Below are positions 1 through 11,689 of a DNA stretch of 64,000 nt, piece by piece. The position numbers were made by a program, and so were the translations under genes. Each line of letters begins with the position of its first letter. Positions within the stretch are counted from its first letter, which is position 1. This stretch comes from Aquarana catesbeiana (Eukaryota > Chordata > Amphibia > Anura > Ranidae). The notes below the pieces were generated by a model. It did no database searches. It worked only from the letters and a program-made list of their open reading frames with translations, and had not been told where the DNA came from. Location of the stretch: positions 209,577,609 to 209,641,608 of the forward strand of contig NC_133332.1 in assembly GCF_042186555.1 (NCBI RefSeq), written 5' to 3'.

Positions 1-1
1 T

Positions 2-781
2 CTTACTCATCTCGTGTCCAGTCCCAGTGCTGTTCTAAACAGTGGTTCCATGCAGTTTACTGTGGGCAGTGCAACTGCCATGAATGGGCAGTGTGACTGG
101 CTGACAAGGTTGCAGAATGGGATGGTAGCAAATCAGTATAATCCAATGAGGAGCAACCTCCAGCAAGGTGGCCACCAACAAGCATCAGCTCTTCAGCATG
201 GCCTGATGACGTCTTTGCACAATGGTTTGCCAGCTGCTCTGACGCAAATGATGACCTACCAGGCCATGCCAAACACACGAATGACAAACCAACCTCACCT
301 TCTCCAAGCTCAGCAGATACAACAAATTCAGCAACAGAATTTGCAGCTGCAGCAACAAAGTATGCAACAGCAACACAATCCAAACTCTGCATCCAGCAGT
401 CATATTAGTGCTCCTTTTTGTGGAAGTGATATGGCCCAGTCAGAAATGCAGCAGATGACAGGCAATAGCCTACATTCTATAATCCCCCAGGACACACAAA
501 TACTGACTGGCTCACTGCCAGCACCTCTCACGCAGTCTATGACAACCACTCAGTTCTTAACGCCACCTTCTCAGCACAGTTACTCCTCCCCAATGGACAA
601 CTCTCCAAACCACCAGTTACAGGTGCCAGATCACCCATTTCTGACACCATCTCCTGAATCACCTGACCAGTGGTCAAGTTCCTCCCCCCATTCCAATATG
701 TCTGATTGGTCAGAAGGTATATCCAGTCCGCCTACAAATATACAATCCCAGCATAATCACATTCCAGAAGCTTTTAAATAA
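2..781 (+). CDS. NOTCH1: NOTCH1 receptor, C-terminal end (partial; 3' part of the last coding exon)
   Basis: The frame is open from the left edge (position 2) to a TAA stop at 779-781, giving about 259 residues. It encodes the C-terminal tail of a Notch receptor intracellular domain, which is released by gamma-secretase and acts in the nucleus with RBPJ and Mastermind. Visible in order: a Met/Gln-rich transactivation segment, a glutamine-rich stretch at about residues 100-125 (bases ~315-380), a Ser/Thr/Pro-rich stretch, and the PEST end. The PEST end carries FLTPSPESP (bases ~638-664), the type of phosphodegron read by FBXW7, then the WSSSSP motif, and ends IPEAFK. These last ~50 residues are the most conserved part of vertebrate Notch1 tails and distinguish it from Notch2-4. 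No start codon lies in the window: the ankyrin repeats and upstream exons are to the left. Identification is from recognised motifs, not an alignment. Confidence 0.95.
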   Translation, partial: LTHLVSSPSAVLNSGSMQFTVGSATAMNGQCDWLTRLQNGMVANQYNPMRSNLQQGGHQQASALQHGLMTSLHNGLPAALTQMMTYQAMPNTRMTNQPHLLQAQQIQQIQQQNLQLQQQSMQQQHNPNSASSSHISAPFCGSDMAQSEMQQMTGNSLHSIIPQDTQILTGSLPAPLTQSMTTTQFLTPPSQHSYSSPMDNSPNHQLQVPDHPFLTPSPESPDQWSSSSPHSNMSDWSEGISSPPTNIQSQHNHIPEAFK

Positions 782-2210
782 ACTGCAAAGACTAAAACCT
801 TAAAGACAGTTTTTTTTTTTTTTTACTTGGGCAAATTTAAGACACTGGGATAGACCGAAGGACCTTTTTATACAGTTTTATATATAAGAGAATTGAAGAG
901 TTGCAGCTTTTTTTATTTATTTATGTTCTTTTAATTTGTGACACTGCCCTATTTTATTTATATATTTTTTCTTTTATAATTTGTAAAGAAAATTAACCTT
1001 TTTCTTATTCCATTTTTTTTTGTATTTTATTATATTCTTGCCTTTAAAGTTAAAAAAAAAAAAGAAATTTGATTTTTTTTTTTACTGGGCAGAAATTTAA
1101 CAGATTCCTGATATAAAAATGTCGCTATTTATTCTGTATTTTTTCCCATGAGTCAAAAACAACATGGCAAAGCAATATCTTGGACATATATACATAAATA
1201 TATAAAAGAAAAGAGTGTACATGTTTATAAACTGTAAAAAAATGTAACCATGTTTTCTTTGACTTTTGTGTTATCTATGGATTTTTATCAACTTTTCCAG
1301 TATTATGGCAGGTTGTAAACTAGAATGTCTTTCAAATATTTTTCTCCTTTTTATAAATACAGAAAAATAGTTGTCACAAAACAAAAACTATTTCTGATTG
1401 CATTTTGGACATGCTGCCAAGTAAAAAAAAAAAAAAAAGATAATGTTTGCATCAGACAAGTTGGTTTGGTGGCCAAAATACATTTTCTGTTTTCATTATA
1501 CTGTAAATTGTAAAGAGCAAAAATAGTACAACTTGGAAAAAAAGGACTAAAACAAGTTGTGTTTGTCACCTTTTTGAAATGTATATCATTAATTTGTTTT
1601 ATGATGGGTGTCATCATTTTCTCGAAGCTCTTGTCCCTCCGATTGGGGCTGGTGCCTCGGCAAGACAAACACAAGACAAGTGGTCTTTGGTACAAGCCTG
1701 TGGCATGAGAATTTCTGTACATATCTATAGTAGATTTTGTTTAAAAAATCTTTGTGAATGTCCTGATTTATATCGCGTATCAGGTTGGATGTGCTCAACA
1801 CCTCCTGTATAGAAGGGGGATGCCTAAAACCATTACTCCAACCAAAAGACTTTTTAACCATCAGATGCTAATTTCAGCAAATACTTTATTAGGACCTAAA
1901 ACTGTGACAAGACCTTCAGTTGTGTCTTTTGCACCGGATCAGTTTAGGACATTGCGTACAAATGCAAATGTTGGCAGCATTTGTACTATGTCCATCTTCT
2001 TCTACACGTCTGATGTGATATGTTGATAAGTATCAGGAGGACCAGGGGTCATATTGTATAAAAGACAAAGAATTAAATTCTAGATTGTAGTGCAGAAAAA
2101 AAAACAAATGTATTTACCTGCAAAGTTGTAGTTTGCAAATACAATGTATTTTGTTTTAATATGCTTTGTAAATGGATGTTTGTTATAATAAAAACAATAT
2201 AAAACAAAAT
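782..2210 (+). other. NOTCH1: NOTCH1 3' untranslated region
   Basis: AT-rich, gene-proximal sequence follows the NOTCH1 stop directly, with U-rich tracts (809-826, 1069-1083) and several ATTTA-type elements of the kind that destabilise mRNA (e.g. around 913-925). The first good poly(A) hexamer AATAAA is at 2187-2192, so cleavage is expected near 2205-2215. The resulting 1.4-kb UTR is a plausible length for vertebrate NOTCH1. The exact 3' end is inferred. Short open frames in this stretch have no recognisable domain and are treated as chance. Confidence 0.7.
2187..2192 (+). terminator. Candidate NOTCH1 polyadenylation signal (AATAAA)
   Basis: This is the canonical hexamer in the first suitable position, 1.4 kb after the stop codon. 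No RNA evidence is available. Confidence 0.5.
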
Positions 2211-3602
2211 TTAGAGAAATGTATACAGAACTTTGCATTATAGAAAAGGTATTCAACAAAGCAATAATGGAACAAAAGTAGTTGGCACTGGAAACAGTTT
2301 CCAAAAAATCTGCCTTTTCTTAACAGACCTAAATACACAAAAAATGTGCATCCTCACACATTGATTATTCAAGAACTTTGCCTAACCACTTAGTGCCTGA
2401 GGGTAAAACAAATGTTAACGCCTGAACACAATTTTGCAACTTTGACACGTGTTAGTAAATCTGTACATATCATTACAACTAGTTTGTGTATCCAGGTAAA
2501 TCATACCTTGTTTTTTTCAGGACAAGTTAGGTTTTCTTTTGTTCTATGGTAATAGATATCTCCTAAAAATAAAATGTAATAATCAAAGGAAAAATGGCCC
2601 AAGATAGTAAAACATTTTTTTTTTTAAATGTAGCTGTATATTTCTTGCCATTACCATAATTTACCACCAAAGAATAACCCAAATAAATTCTCCTGCTCCT
2701 GATGATAACCGCGATATCACATATATGTGTATTATTTGTTGTTTGTACCCATATTAAGGCCCAGAATTGATAGTGCACATTTTCCTTTTTTTTTTTTTTT
2801 TCATTCTACCTAAAACACACCGACATGGATTTAAAAAATGCTACCAAAAATATACTGACCCTGACCTCATCCTTTCTGTTTCAATATTTTTATTGGAGTT
2901 TCAAAAGTCATAACAAGCCATGGTTTGCCGACGCAGGGGCGACATCGAACAGGTATGTAAAGAAGCAGCGTGTGAACGCGTAATGAGTAACATTGCAATA
3001 AATAGTTACCAGGACCATAGAGGACCAGGTTGAAAATAAGGCATATGTCATAGACTATATTACTCTGTACCCTGGCGTACAGCAGTCTACATTGCTAGCC
3101 TTCATATCAGAAAGAGAGAGGAGAAGGAGGAAACAGAAAAAAAGAGAAAGAAAACAGGAAAAGAGGGGGGGCCCAAGAGCTGACCTCAACCTTTGACATT
3201 GACCTTTGACCCTTGACTTGACCCTAACACTAAATCCGCCACTGACCTAGATCTAACCTTGATCTATCTTTTTTTTTTTTTTTGTATTCTATATTTTTAA
3301 TTTTATTTATTTTTTACACACTTTTTTTTTAAAATTGACATCTACATCTCCTGCAAGGAGGGGAAGATACAATGTATATTCCTCTTCATTTAGAAGAGGA
3401 AGTAAACACAGGCATGGGCTCACTGTGACTGATCACTGTCATAGCCATTGAGAGGCTATCACAGTGATCAGGTGACCCAGAACCAGCGTCCGATCGTTCG
3501 TACGAGACCTGGTGCTCTAATGGAAGTAAGCATATATGCAGCCCCATGGAAAAATCCAAGTTCATTGAGGCCGCATATATGCATACTGTTGGCGGGAAGG
3601 GG
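2211..3602. other. Intergenic, decayed repeats; right end of a TTAA-type element
   Basis: There is no coding signal. At 3602 the sequence GGCGGGAAGGGG meets TTAA (3603-3606), matching the right end of the TTAA-flanked elements seen elsewhere in this window (compare 44195-44498). A matching left end was not found; TAACCACTTAGTGCC at about 2384 is a possible but degraded one. A hairpin lies at about 3430-3470 (GATCACTGTCATAGCC with its complement). Poly-T runs sit at 2783-2801 and 3270-3283. Confidence 0.4.
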
Positions 3603-3606
3603 TTAA

Positions 3607-4562
3607 ACTAAACTAAAACCTTTAATCTGTTAATGTAATTTCAAAATTCATTTTTGATATTTTTGATATTTTCATAATTTTTTTAATTTAATTTTTCATC
3701 ATTTTTTTCATTCTCATTAATGATACCTAGCAATCCTGCCTTGTTCAAGCCCTTGCTTTGTAATCGGATAACACCCTATTCCTGTCTTCCGATTGCGCTC
3801 CTGCATTGTCGCCCTGACACTGGCTCCTAGGGGAGACTACAAGTGTTGGTTTCAATACACATTACGTAGACATGGTTGTCACAATCAGAAAACCTACCCT
3901 GAGAAATGCTGGACTGCATGCACATATGAAGTGCCTGCAGGAAGGAGATCAGCGGTACAGTAGATAAACAAAGGAGGAAAACAGAGATTTCATCTTAAAG
4001 GAAATGGCTCATGAGAGAAATGTGGAGGTTGCCATTGGGAACTACTGAAAATGCTAGTTGGCAGGCTGCCATACTGAGTTTTTTTTTTACAAAGAGCTCA
4101 GCAATGGCAGACTCGTATTTCTCTCATGACAAGTTTATTTTACGTTTTGTAGATTGGTTATCCTTTAATCCGAGACAATAAAACCTCTAAAAGGTGTTAA
4201 AAATGCATTATGTTGCTTTGCAATGCCTTTCAAAATGTGTGACAGTGTAAAGATTTGGCAGGCACTGTTCTTGTGAACCAGCCCTGAAAGATGATAGTAA
4301 TTCCTCTTGGAATAATAGATTGGGAATACTTGTAAAATAGATTAGTGGACTGGGGGTGACCTTTAATCATACAGCATGCTGTACATAATGTCCCAGGTTT
4401 GCCTCAGTGCAAGGAAGTGCCATCGGTTTTGTTTTGTTTTTTTTTTAAACAGTTTTGGAAAATAACAGTGGTTGCAGATTGAAATGGAAAGGTATTTTAT
4501 TTCATAAAATCGCAATAAAGCTGTATTTAACCCAACAAAAAAATATTGCAGCTTACCTATTC
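3607..4562. other. Intergenic, nothing recognised
   Basis: Low-complexity AT-rich sequence with short unrelated open frames. I see no domain, RNA gene or clear repeat boundary here. Confidence 0.4.
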
Positions 4563-4565
4563 TTA

Positions 4566-4746
4566 AGCTGGCCATACATTATACAATTTTTTTATTCAAT
4601 TTCCTTTAGATTTACCTTCAACTATGTAGTGCAAAAGCCTGCCTGACTGCATACAAATTGAAAGTGTTTAGGTTTGACCTCATATTATATGGTTTTAGAA
4701 AATCTAGGGAAATTGTACAAGAAAATTGCATAATGTATGCCCAGCC
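4566..4746. mobile_element. PIF/Harbinger-type MITE (181 bp)
   Basis: The terminal inverted repeats match: the left end reads AGCTGGCCATACATTATACA and the complement of the right end reads GGCTGGGCATACATTATGCA. TTA is duplicated on both sides (4563-4565 and 4747-4749). A 3-bp TWA duplication with such ends is typical of PIF/Harbinger non-autonomous elements. There is no coding capacity. Confidence 0.7.
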
Positions 4747-4859
4747 TTAGATTAATTAGGTAGCTGCATAACTTGTTTCCTTTTTTTTTTCTTTTGCCTT
4801 TTCCCTTTTATTTTTACCTGGTGATCTGGCCAGTAAGTCTGTTATTTTTCAACTTTCTT

Positions 4860-5610
4860 TAATATATCCAAGCTGCAAAAGTGTCAGCAAGAGATGAGAT
4901 AGACCATTTAACATTGAGCAACGTACAGGAAGACCTTGAACAAATAGAGAGGTTGGCAAACACAGGGCAAATGAGGTTCAATATAGGGAAATGTAAAGTA
5001 ATGCACTGGGGCGCTAAAAATATGAATGCACGCTACACACTAGAGGAAGAACATGTGGAAGAATCAAGGATGAAGAAAGATCTAGGGGTCCTAGTTGATG
5101 ACCGATTCGGCAATAGCATGCAATGTCAATCTGCAACAAGCAGGGTCAATAGAATATTAGCATGCATTCAAAAGGGGATATACTCAGAGATAAGACTATA
5201 ATTCGACCACTTTACAAAACTCTGGTTTGGTTGCATCTTGAGTTTGCCATCCAGTTCTGGTCACCAGTCCTCAGGAGGGACGTGCTGGAACTGGAGAGAG
5301 TCCAGAGAAGGGCAGCAGAACTAATAGGGGGGCTGGAGGGCCTCAGTTATGAAGAACGATTACAAACCTTAAACTTATTTTCGGTACAGAAGAGATGCTT
5401 AAGATGGGAATATACAAATATCTTGATGGTGATTCCAACATTGGGAGGAAACCATTTCGTTTTGGGTCACTCAAGAAGACATGTGGCCACTTAATGAAGT
5501 TGGATGAGAAGCAATTTAACCTTGTTAACCTAGTTGTTTTTTTACTGTTGGAACAGTAAGAATGTGGAATGTCTTTCCACAATCGGTGGTTTCAGTGCAT
5601 GTCACACATA
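4860..5610 (+). pseudogene. CR1-like LINE fragment (C-terminal reverse transcriptase region)
   Basis: Two overlapping frames (4881-5201 and 5162-5494) encode the end of a non-LTR retrotransposon ORF2 of the CR1/L2 type. The first contains MRFNIGKCKVMHWG and KKDLGVLVDD, which lie just past the RT fingers/palm in this clade. The second contains RPLYKTLVWLHLEF...FWSP and ELERVQRRAAELIGGL, the conserved thumb or post-RT block. Downstream remnants to about 5610 look like the usual FF-NRVVNVWNSLP block but are out of frame. A frame change near 5165-5200 and further breaks make it a dead 5'-truncated copy. The apparent start codons are arbitrary. CR1 versus L2 is not certain. Confidence 0.8.
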
Positions 5611-7186
5611 ACATAACCAAATGAACATTAAGGTGACTCAGTAGGAGCATTTTTAACTGAGTGTGGAAGTTTACATGCAATGTTGGAGCATTTTTTCCTG
5701 TGTATTTTTGTGTTTTTTTAGGCTTGAACATTTTTGTTTAAGACCATGGCAAGCTACTAGTTACTGGAAGGAGATGATTGATTTGGCTTGCAAAATGCAA
5801 ATTTTCAGGCTTTTTCAGGTGTTCCCATTGAAGTCTATGTGGCCAAAAACACCCCATTTTACTTCAAAAGTAGCTCATGTACCTTTTTGAGGTTCAGGCT
5901 CTGAGCAATAGGTGCCTTAGCAGTCTTATGTGAACAAGCGCAATTTGAGAGCGTAGGATTTTGATTGTTGAGCATTTTGAAACTTTGAGCTTCAGGGTAC
6001 AAAATGCTGAGGTTTGAATCACGGGTAAGGCAATGGAGCACATTTTGAGGAAATGCTAAAGTATTGGGACACCAATGAAGGGGTCATTAGGCTTTCATGG
6101 GCAAATGCAGCTTTCTTTTAACACCAGTTTGAGATGTTTCTGAGATCATAATTTATTGCAAGGAAATTGGACCTGTATTTCACCTGCTTAAAGTGGCTTT
6201 TGTATTGCCACTGAGTTATATGGACTGAGAGGCAGTTCTGAAGCAAACAAGAACCCGTTGGCCATAGAGATACAAGATATTGCAGCAACACTTATCACAA
6301 GCTGCCAAGGTTATGAAGAAACTGCTATTAACATGTATCATACTTCTAGGGAGCCAGCACCTTCATGAGCAGACCAGTGATTAGGAGCTGTAGATGTGAT
6401 AGTGTGACCATTACTACAGCAAACTGTTGTCTCCTCTGATAGCATTGCCCATCTTACTGATCCACCACTGACATGTCCTGCTCTGGCAATTGGTCATTAA
6501 AGAAAAAAAAAAAAAAAAAAAACAGTGCATTTTACCCTTAGTGTATGTCTGTACACCTAAAACCCAGAAACAGTTTGGAGAAATGTGTCTCATTGGGGAG
6601 ACTTATTTTCATTTCTTGTCCCATAGACACGAGGAAGTGAGAGGAAAGCTCTCCAAAGCGAGGTACTCTGACAGTTGTCATCGCTAAAAGTGTCCCCAAC
6701 TAAAGATTCCCCCTGTAGTTTTGTTTCATTAACGACCCAAATTTTGGATTTTCCCTTATTTTTCTGTTCTGGTGGCAATGTTCACCAGGACAGATTAAGA
6801 GGTTGATCTGTCCATCAGGAACACATACAGCAATAAAAAAAACTGACAAGGTTTTAATCCTTGCAAACTAAAAAAACAACTTCTCTTGAAAGCTCACCTT
6901 CCATGTGCTCCCTTCCACCTATGTGACAATATTCAGACCTGGCTATTGGCTACTTGGCCCCAAGCACTGAATCCAGGAAGGAAGGAGAGTAGGTCACATG
7001 CAGCCACTAATGGAGTGACTGTAAAATGTTGAGATGGTGGGTATCAAGGGGTGGGGATGAGAATTCAGTATTGTTTTTGCCCACAAAAAATCAATACAGT
7101 TTGATTGATCAGGGTCCAAACTTTTGCATACCCTGTTTACATACATATACCTGTATACTACTGAGAAATGTAGTAGACCCCTAAGC
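5611..7186. other. Intergenic, nothing firmly recognised
   Basis: The stretch contains an A-rich tract at 6502-6520 and short open frames without recognisable domains. No inverted or tandem repeat of note was seen. Confidence 0.35.
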
Positions 7187-7202
7187 AGGTTCTACTGAAT
7201 GT

Positions 7203-7672
7203 ACCAAAGAAGAAAAAAAATGGGGATCCCACTAATAGAGGAGAGTAGTACTCACCCTATAAATGAGGGGGGTGTTGTCTAAAGATAACTGCTATGGAAT
7301 ATGAAAAATAAAAAAACAAAAAGACACTACACACCAAAATGAGTAAACTACAAATTTATTGAGCAATGGGCTCAAGATCACCAGCATAAATACCCCAACT
7401 TCCCTCATATAATCCTAACAACCACCTGAGTCCCCCTATTAACCCCTTCCAGACTGGAAATATGGACCACCCTTACAAAAAGGGAAGGATACAGTCCCAA
7501 AGTGGAGCTGAGCCCATCCGCTCCGCTTTGGGACTATATCCTTCCCTTTTTAGGATTATATGAGGAATGTTAGCGTATTTATGCTATTGATCTTGACCCC
7601 ATTGCTCAATAAATTTGTAGTTTACTAATTTTGGTGTGTAATGTAGTGTTTTTTATTTTTCATATTCCATAG
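7203..7672. mobile_element. Palindromic insertion with 16-bp target duplication
   Basis: The 16-base word AGGTTCTACTGAATGT occurs at 7187-7202 and again at 7673-7688, as expected for a target-site duplication. Between them, the left arm 7292-7417 is the near-perfect reverse complement of the right arm 7551-7672. An inner inverted pair (AAGGGAAGGATACAGTCCC / GGGACTATATCCTTCCCTTT) sits in the spacer. The left side carries 89 extra bases (7203-7291) absent from the right. A long duplication with inverted arms and one unpaired extension argues against an ordinary cut-and-paste MITE. The same plan recurs at 48372-49968. Confidence 0.7.
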
Positions 7673-7688
7673 AGGTTCTACTGAATGT

Positions 7689-8394
7689 GGCAAATAGAGT
7701 AACGATTGAGTGATAATGGGAATAGCGCACACCATTCTCATGGGAAACTAAATCTTTGGAGGAAAGTGGCTTGCCCAACACCTTGTCTTACCAAAATTAT
7801 ATCCTGTTGTTTGAGGAACTCATGAGATTGACCTTACTTCTTTATTGTCGAGACAGTTTAAAAAGATTTCAATTTCATTCTTGCTCTGCACTTGCTGACC
7901 ACTTCCTGTTTGATGTTTTGCATGGGGCGTTGTGTGTCATTTCCTGTTTTGGTCAATGTCAAGCTGAGTTCTGTTTTTAGCCAAGTTGATATTACTGGCC
8001 CTATCAATTGCTGCTAGAATGACAAAACTTTTTGATCATCTAAATTTTTAGGTTGTATTGTTCTTCCTTACAGGATACAGCACCTGCTAATTTTACTTTA
8101 CGGTTCGCTAGAGATCCGCAGCATGTAGTGGGTCATTGTGCTAATAAAACGTCACAGAACTTTGGTCCTTCGATGCTTTGATGTTTTCCGTCAGAATCTG
8201 AAACATCCTGTTTTGGGGAAGTGAGCCACAGGATTGATGTAGAAGGGGATGTGCATCAAGTGATGCAAACAAACAACCAGGGCAGTGATGGCTGCATCAT
8301 GCTCAATACCACGTTTTTTCTCAGTCATACATCTCAGGTTTAAAAGAACCTGAAAATACTCAAAAAGTTTATCTACTAAAAAAAATGTTTATAA
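7689..8394. other. Intergenic, nothing recognised
   Basis: A 74-codon open frame at 7756-7980 has no recognisable domain or exon signals and is taken as chance. Confidence 0.35.
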
Positions 8395-8678
8395 GGCTCT
8401 GTTTCCACTAGTGCGACTTTTCATGCGACTTGGGACTGAAAAGTCGCATGACAAATTGTTTCCCATGATTTCCAATGAGTACCGTTCATATCTGTGCGAC
8501 TTCAAGTCGCAGCGACTTCAAAGTAGTCCCTGCACTACTTTGGTCCCACTTTGATGCGACTTGAGGTCCATAGATACAGGCATTGCTTCAAATCGCGGTA
8601 AAAAGTCGTGGTAAAATCGCGGTAAAAAATCGCGGCAAAATCGCGCGACTTTGGGGACGCACTAGTGGAAACATAGCC
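8395..8678. mobile_element. PIF/Harbinger-like MITE (284 bp)
   Basis: The ends GGCTCTGTTTCCACTAGTGC and GCACTAGTGGAAACATAGCC are inverted repeats. They are flanked by TAA on the left and TCA on the right, probably a mutated 3-bp duplication. The interior has several short AAATCGCGGTAAA repeats. It is related in layout to the element at 56821-57084. Confidence 0.65.
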
Positions 8679-8927
8679 TCAAGCAGTGAATGTGAAATTC
8701 ACTTCAATTGAATCAAAAATTGTATTTTAAAATGGGTACACTAGGAAAATTAATTCATAGTGAATCTTTTCATGAAAGTCACATTTACTGCTTTATAAAT
8801 ATGCCCTTAATGTATTTTTTTAATTTCTTTTAAGAAAAATTTTCAGGATTGTACAATATAGCCAAGATCCATACATAAGTTACATAACCAGGAATCTGAA
8901 ACCACAAAGTACATTATAGTCACATAG

Positions 8928-9105
8928 GGGGTTATTTACTAAAGCCGAAGAGTGCAAAATGTGGTGCAACTATGCATAGAAGAACCCATCAGCTTCCAGT
9001 TTTTATTTGTCAACGTTTAATTGAACAAGCTGAAGTTAGAAGCTGATTGGCTACAGCGCACAGTTGCACCAGATTTTGTACTCTCCAGTTTTAATAAATC
9101 AATCC
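8928..9105. mobile_element. Palindromic MITE (about 178 bp)
   Basis: Left GGGTTATTTACTAAAGCCG...GAGTGCAAAATGTGGTGCAAC pairs with right GTTGCACCAGATTTTGTACTCTCC...TTAATAAATCAATCC. CATAG flanks both sides (8923-8927, 9106-9110). It has no coding content. Superfamily is uncertain. Confidence 0.6.
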
Positions 9106-9110
9106 CATAG

Positions 9111-10714
9111 TGAGATAATGAACATTATTTCCTTGGAAGCATACTGTAAATCACAGTATGCTTCCATACAATTGTTATGTAGTATTACTGCTATAAAATC
9201 TCTTTGTATATTATCTTCCCATAATTCCTTTTTTTGTTTATCCTTCAAGCATGTAGGTAACATAGGAAGCTGCAATAATGAATAGAAGTGTCATTCCAGT
9301 ATGGTATGGTTGTGTAAATGTTAGGACTTGCTGAACAGAATTAATTTTTTTTGGCAACTAAAACAGTTAATATTCATTGTTTTTACTGTTTAGCTGGTGT
9401 TCTGCTCTATAGTGAAATTTTACCTTGTAAAGTGACTCTGGGTCCATAGAGTCTACCCCAGGTGCTTCCTACTTTCGATTATCACAAAAACATAGGCGCT
9501 GTATTGCATGTAATTTGACCACAGCTTCTCCTGTCATGCTATGGCCTTAGTAACCCGTCCCTTCTGAGGCCACCCATCGCATTTGTAGACCAAGAGGAAG
9601 GTGCATGGGGTGGCAGTAGGTCATCCAGTGCCTAAAGTGTTAATAAACCCACAACAGTAAAATCAATCTGTATATGCAGTAAAGTATGCTTGTTTTACTC
9701 ACTGTGGAACCTAAGGGGGTTAATCCTCCACATTGTGTAAAAAGGCTGTTTGATCCTGGCTTCTGTGATCCTCCCCTCCTTCCACTGTCCCCTATTAATT
9801 TCCTGAGAACACAGAATCTATGGAGTCAGGCTGCACATGCTCAGTTTGGTGTGTATTACTGGAGAGGTTTTTTTTCTTGGGAGGAGGTATGTGACAAGTG
9901 TGTTAAAGGACCCCAGACAAAACATAAAAATCAGTTGTATGCACAGGTCTAGGAATAAAAAACCTGCAGTTTAAAGTGGTCATTTCAGTAACTTAACAAG
10001 TCTGCATAAATAAATTCCAGCTATATCACAAAATAGAGCAACAGTATATTTTTTTCTGAAAAGCTCCACCTTTTTTCATGAAAAATCATCTCTTCAATTC
10101 CAATCCAGCGACTTTGCCTAAGCCAAGATAATGACATCAGTTTGCTGCAGGTTGGAGAAAACATTTCCTCAGTCGGTGACCAGAATGTGTTATCTATAAT
10201 ATACGTAAAAAGTTTGAATTACACATTACATGTGTTCACTTAACCTAAAGCAAAGTTCCACTTTAAAGAAGAAATATTACCATATCTTTTCAAATCTTTA
10301 TTTAATCTCCTGAGGGACCAAATGCATGTAGCCCACGGTCCTCTTCCAATCAATCCACCCTGTAGTTGCTGAGCAGCATGGTTGGAGAATGCTGGTGGCT
10401 GAATGTAGACAAAGAAATGGTGAGAGGGTGAAGCCTAGTGCTGTACTTCCTCCGTAGGAGCGCCCAGCCAAGGGCACAGACAGACAAAAGTAAATGTTAC
10501 TATAATGCACAAGGAGTCAAGGATCAGAATGGGTGGCACATTCTACCATATGGCCTGGGATTGTACATTTCTTATCTGTACATGCTGTACAACTGTTTTT
10601 CTTTTTTAAGTTAAATCAATTAAAAAAAAAAAAAAGATCAGGATGAGACCAAGTGCTACATACACTTGGTCCTGTGGGCAATTGAAGAATTTTTTGATTC
10701 ACAATTCCTCTCCT
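9111..10714. other. Intergenic, nothing firmly recognised
   Basis: There are only short open frames without domains. The 88-codon frame at 9686-9952 looks random in composition. Confidence 0.35.
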
Positions 10715-10717
10715 TTA

Positions 10718-11080
10718 GGGCTCTTTCACACTTTTTTTCCAGTAGGGAGTTTTTCCAAGCGCTTTTCTGTTAAAAAAAAAAGCGCCTGAAAAGCTCAACA
10801 AAAAAATGCTTCTCTTAAAATCAATGAATGTTTTCACACTGGGGTAGTGTACTTTCATTGCGGTGAAAAAAAATCCTCCTTGCAGCATCTTTGGAGCAGG
10901 TTTAAGGGAGCTTAAAAAAAAAAAACACACCAAAAATGTTCCTCTCCATTGAAATGAATAGGAAATGCCCCCACTAAACATTTTTGGTGCAGTTTTTGAG
11001 TCACATGTCCCACAAAAGCACGCCATTAACGCATAAGCATTCTACTGGAAGTTTTGAAGCAAACTTGTGTGAGAGTACCC
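10718..11080. mobile_element. PIF/Harbinger-type MITE (363 bp)
   Basis: The ends GGGCTCTTTCACACT and GTGTGAGAGTACCC are inverted and flanked by TTA on both sides (10715-10717, 11081-11083). There is no open frame of interest. Confidence 0.7.
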
Positions 11081-11689
11081 TTACATTTTTAAAAAAATCT
11101 TTTTTTAACTTTTTTTTTTTTTTTTTTTTTTACAGTGAACTTTATTGCTATCACATAGGGGGCCAATAGCACCTTATGTAATAGCATTTTGCTGTAATAG
11201 GTTCTCATTACTGTCTCCACTCCACTGCCTTCCACTCTAAGTGGAACTTTACCCATAACAACTTGATAAAAATAATGTTCTTTATACATTCCACATTAGT
11301 CACTTCAATACCGGGCACTTTCGCCCTCTTCCTGCCCAGGACAATTTTCAATTTTCAGCTTTCAGCGCTGCCACACTTTGAATGACAATTGCACGGTCAT
11401 GCTACACTCACTGTACCCAAACTAAATTTTTGTTATTTTCTTCCTACAAATAGAGCTTTCTTTTGGTGGTATTTGATCACTTCTGGGGGTTTTATTTTTT
11501 GCTAAACAAACTAAAAAATACAGAAATTTTTGAAAAAAAATTGTTTTTCTTCGTTTCAGTTATAAAATTTTGTTTTCTCCTTCACTGGCGGGCACTGATG
11601 AAGCAGCACTGATGAGTTAGCACTGATATGCAGAACTGATGGGCACCAATAGGCAGCACTGATAGGTGGCACTGATGACCACTGATAGG

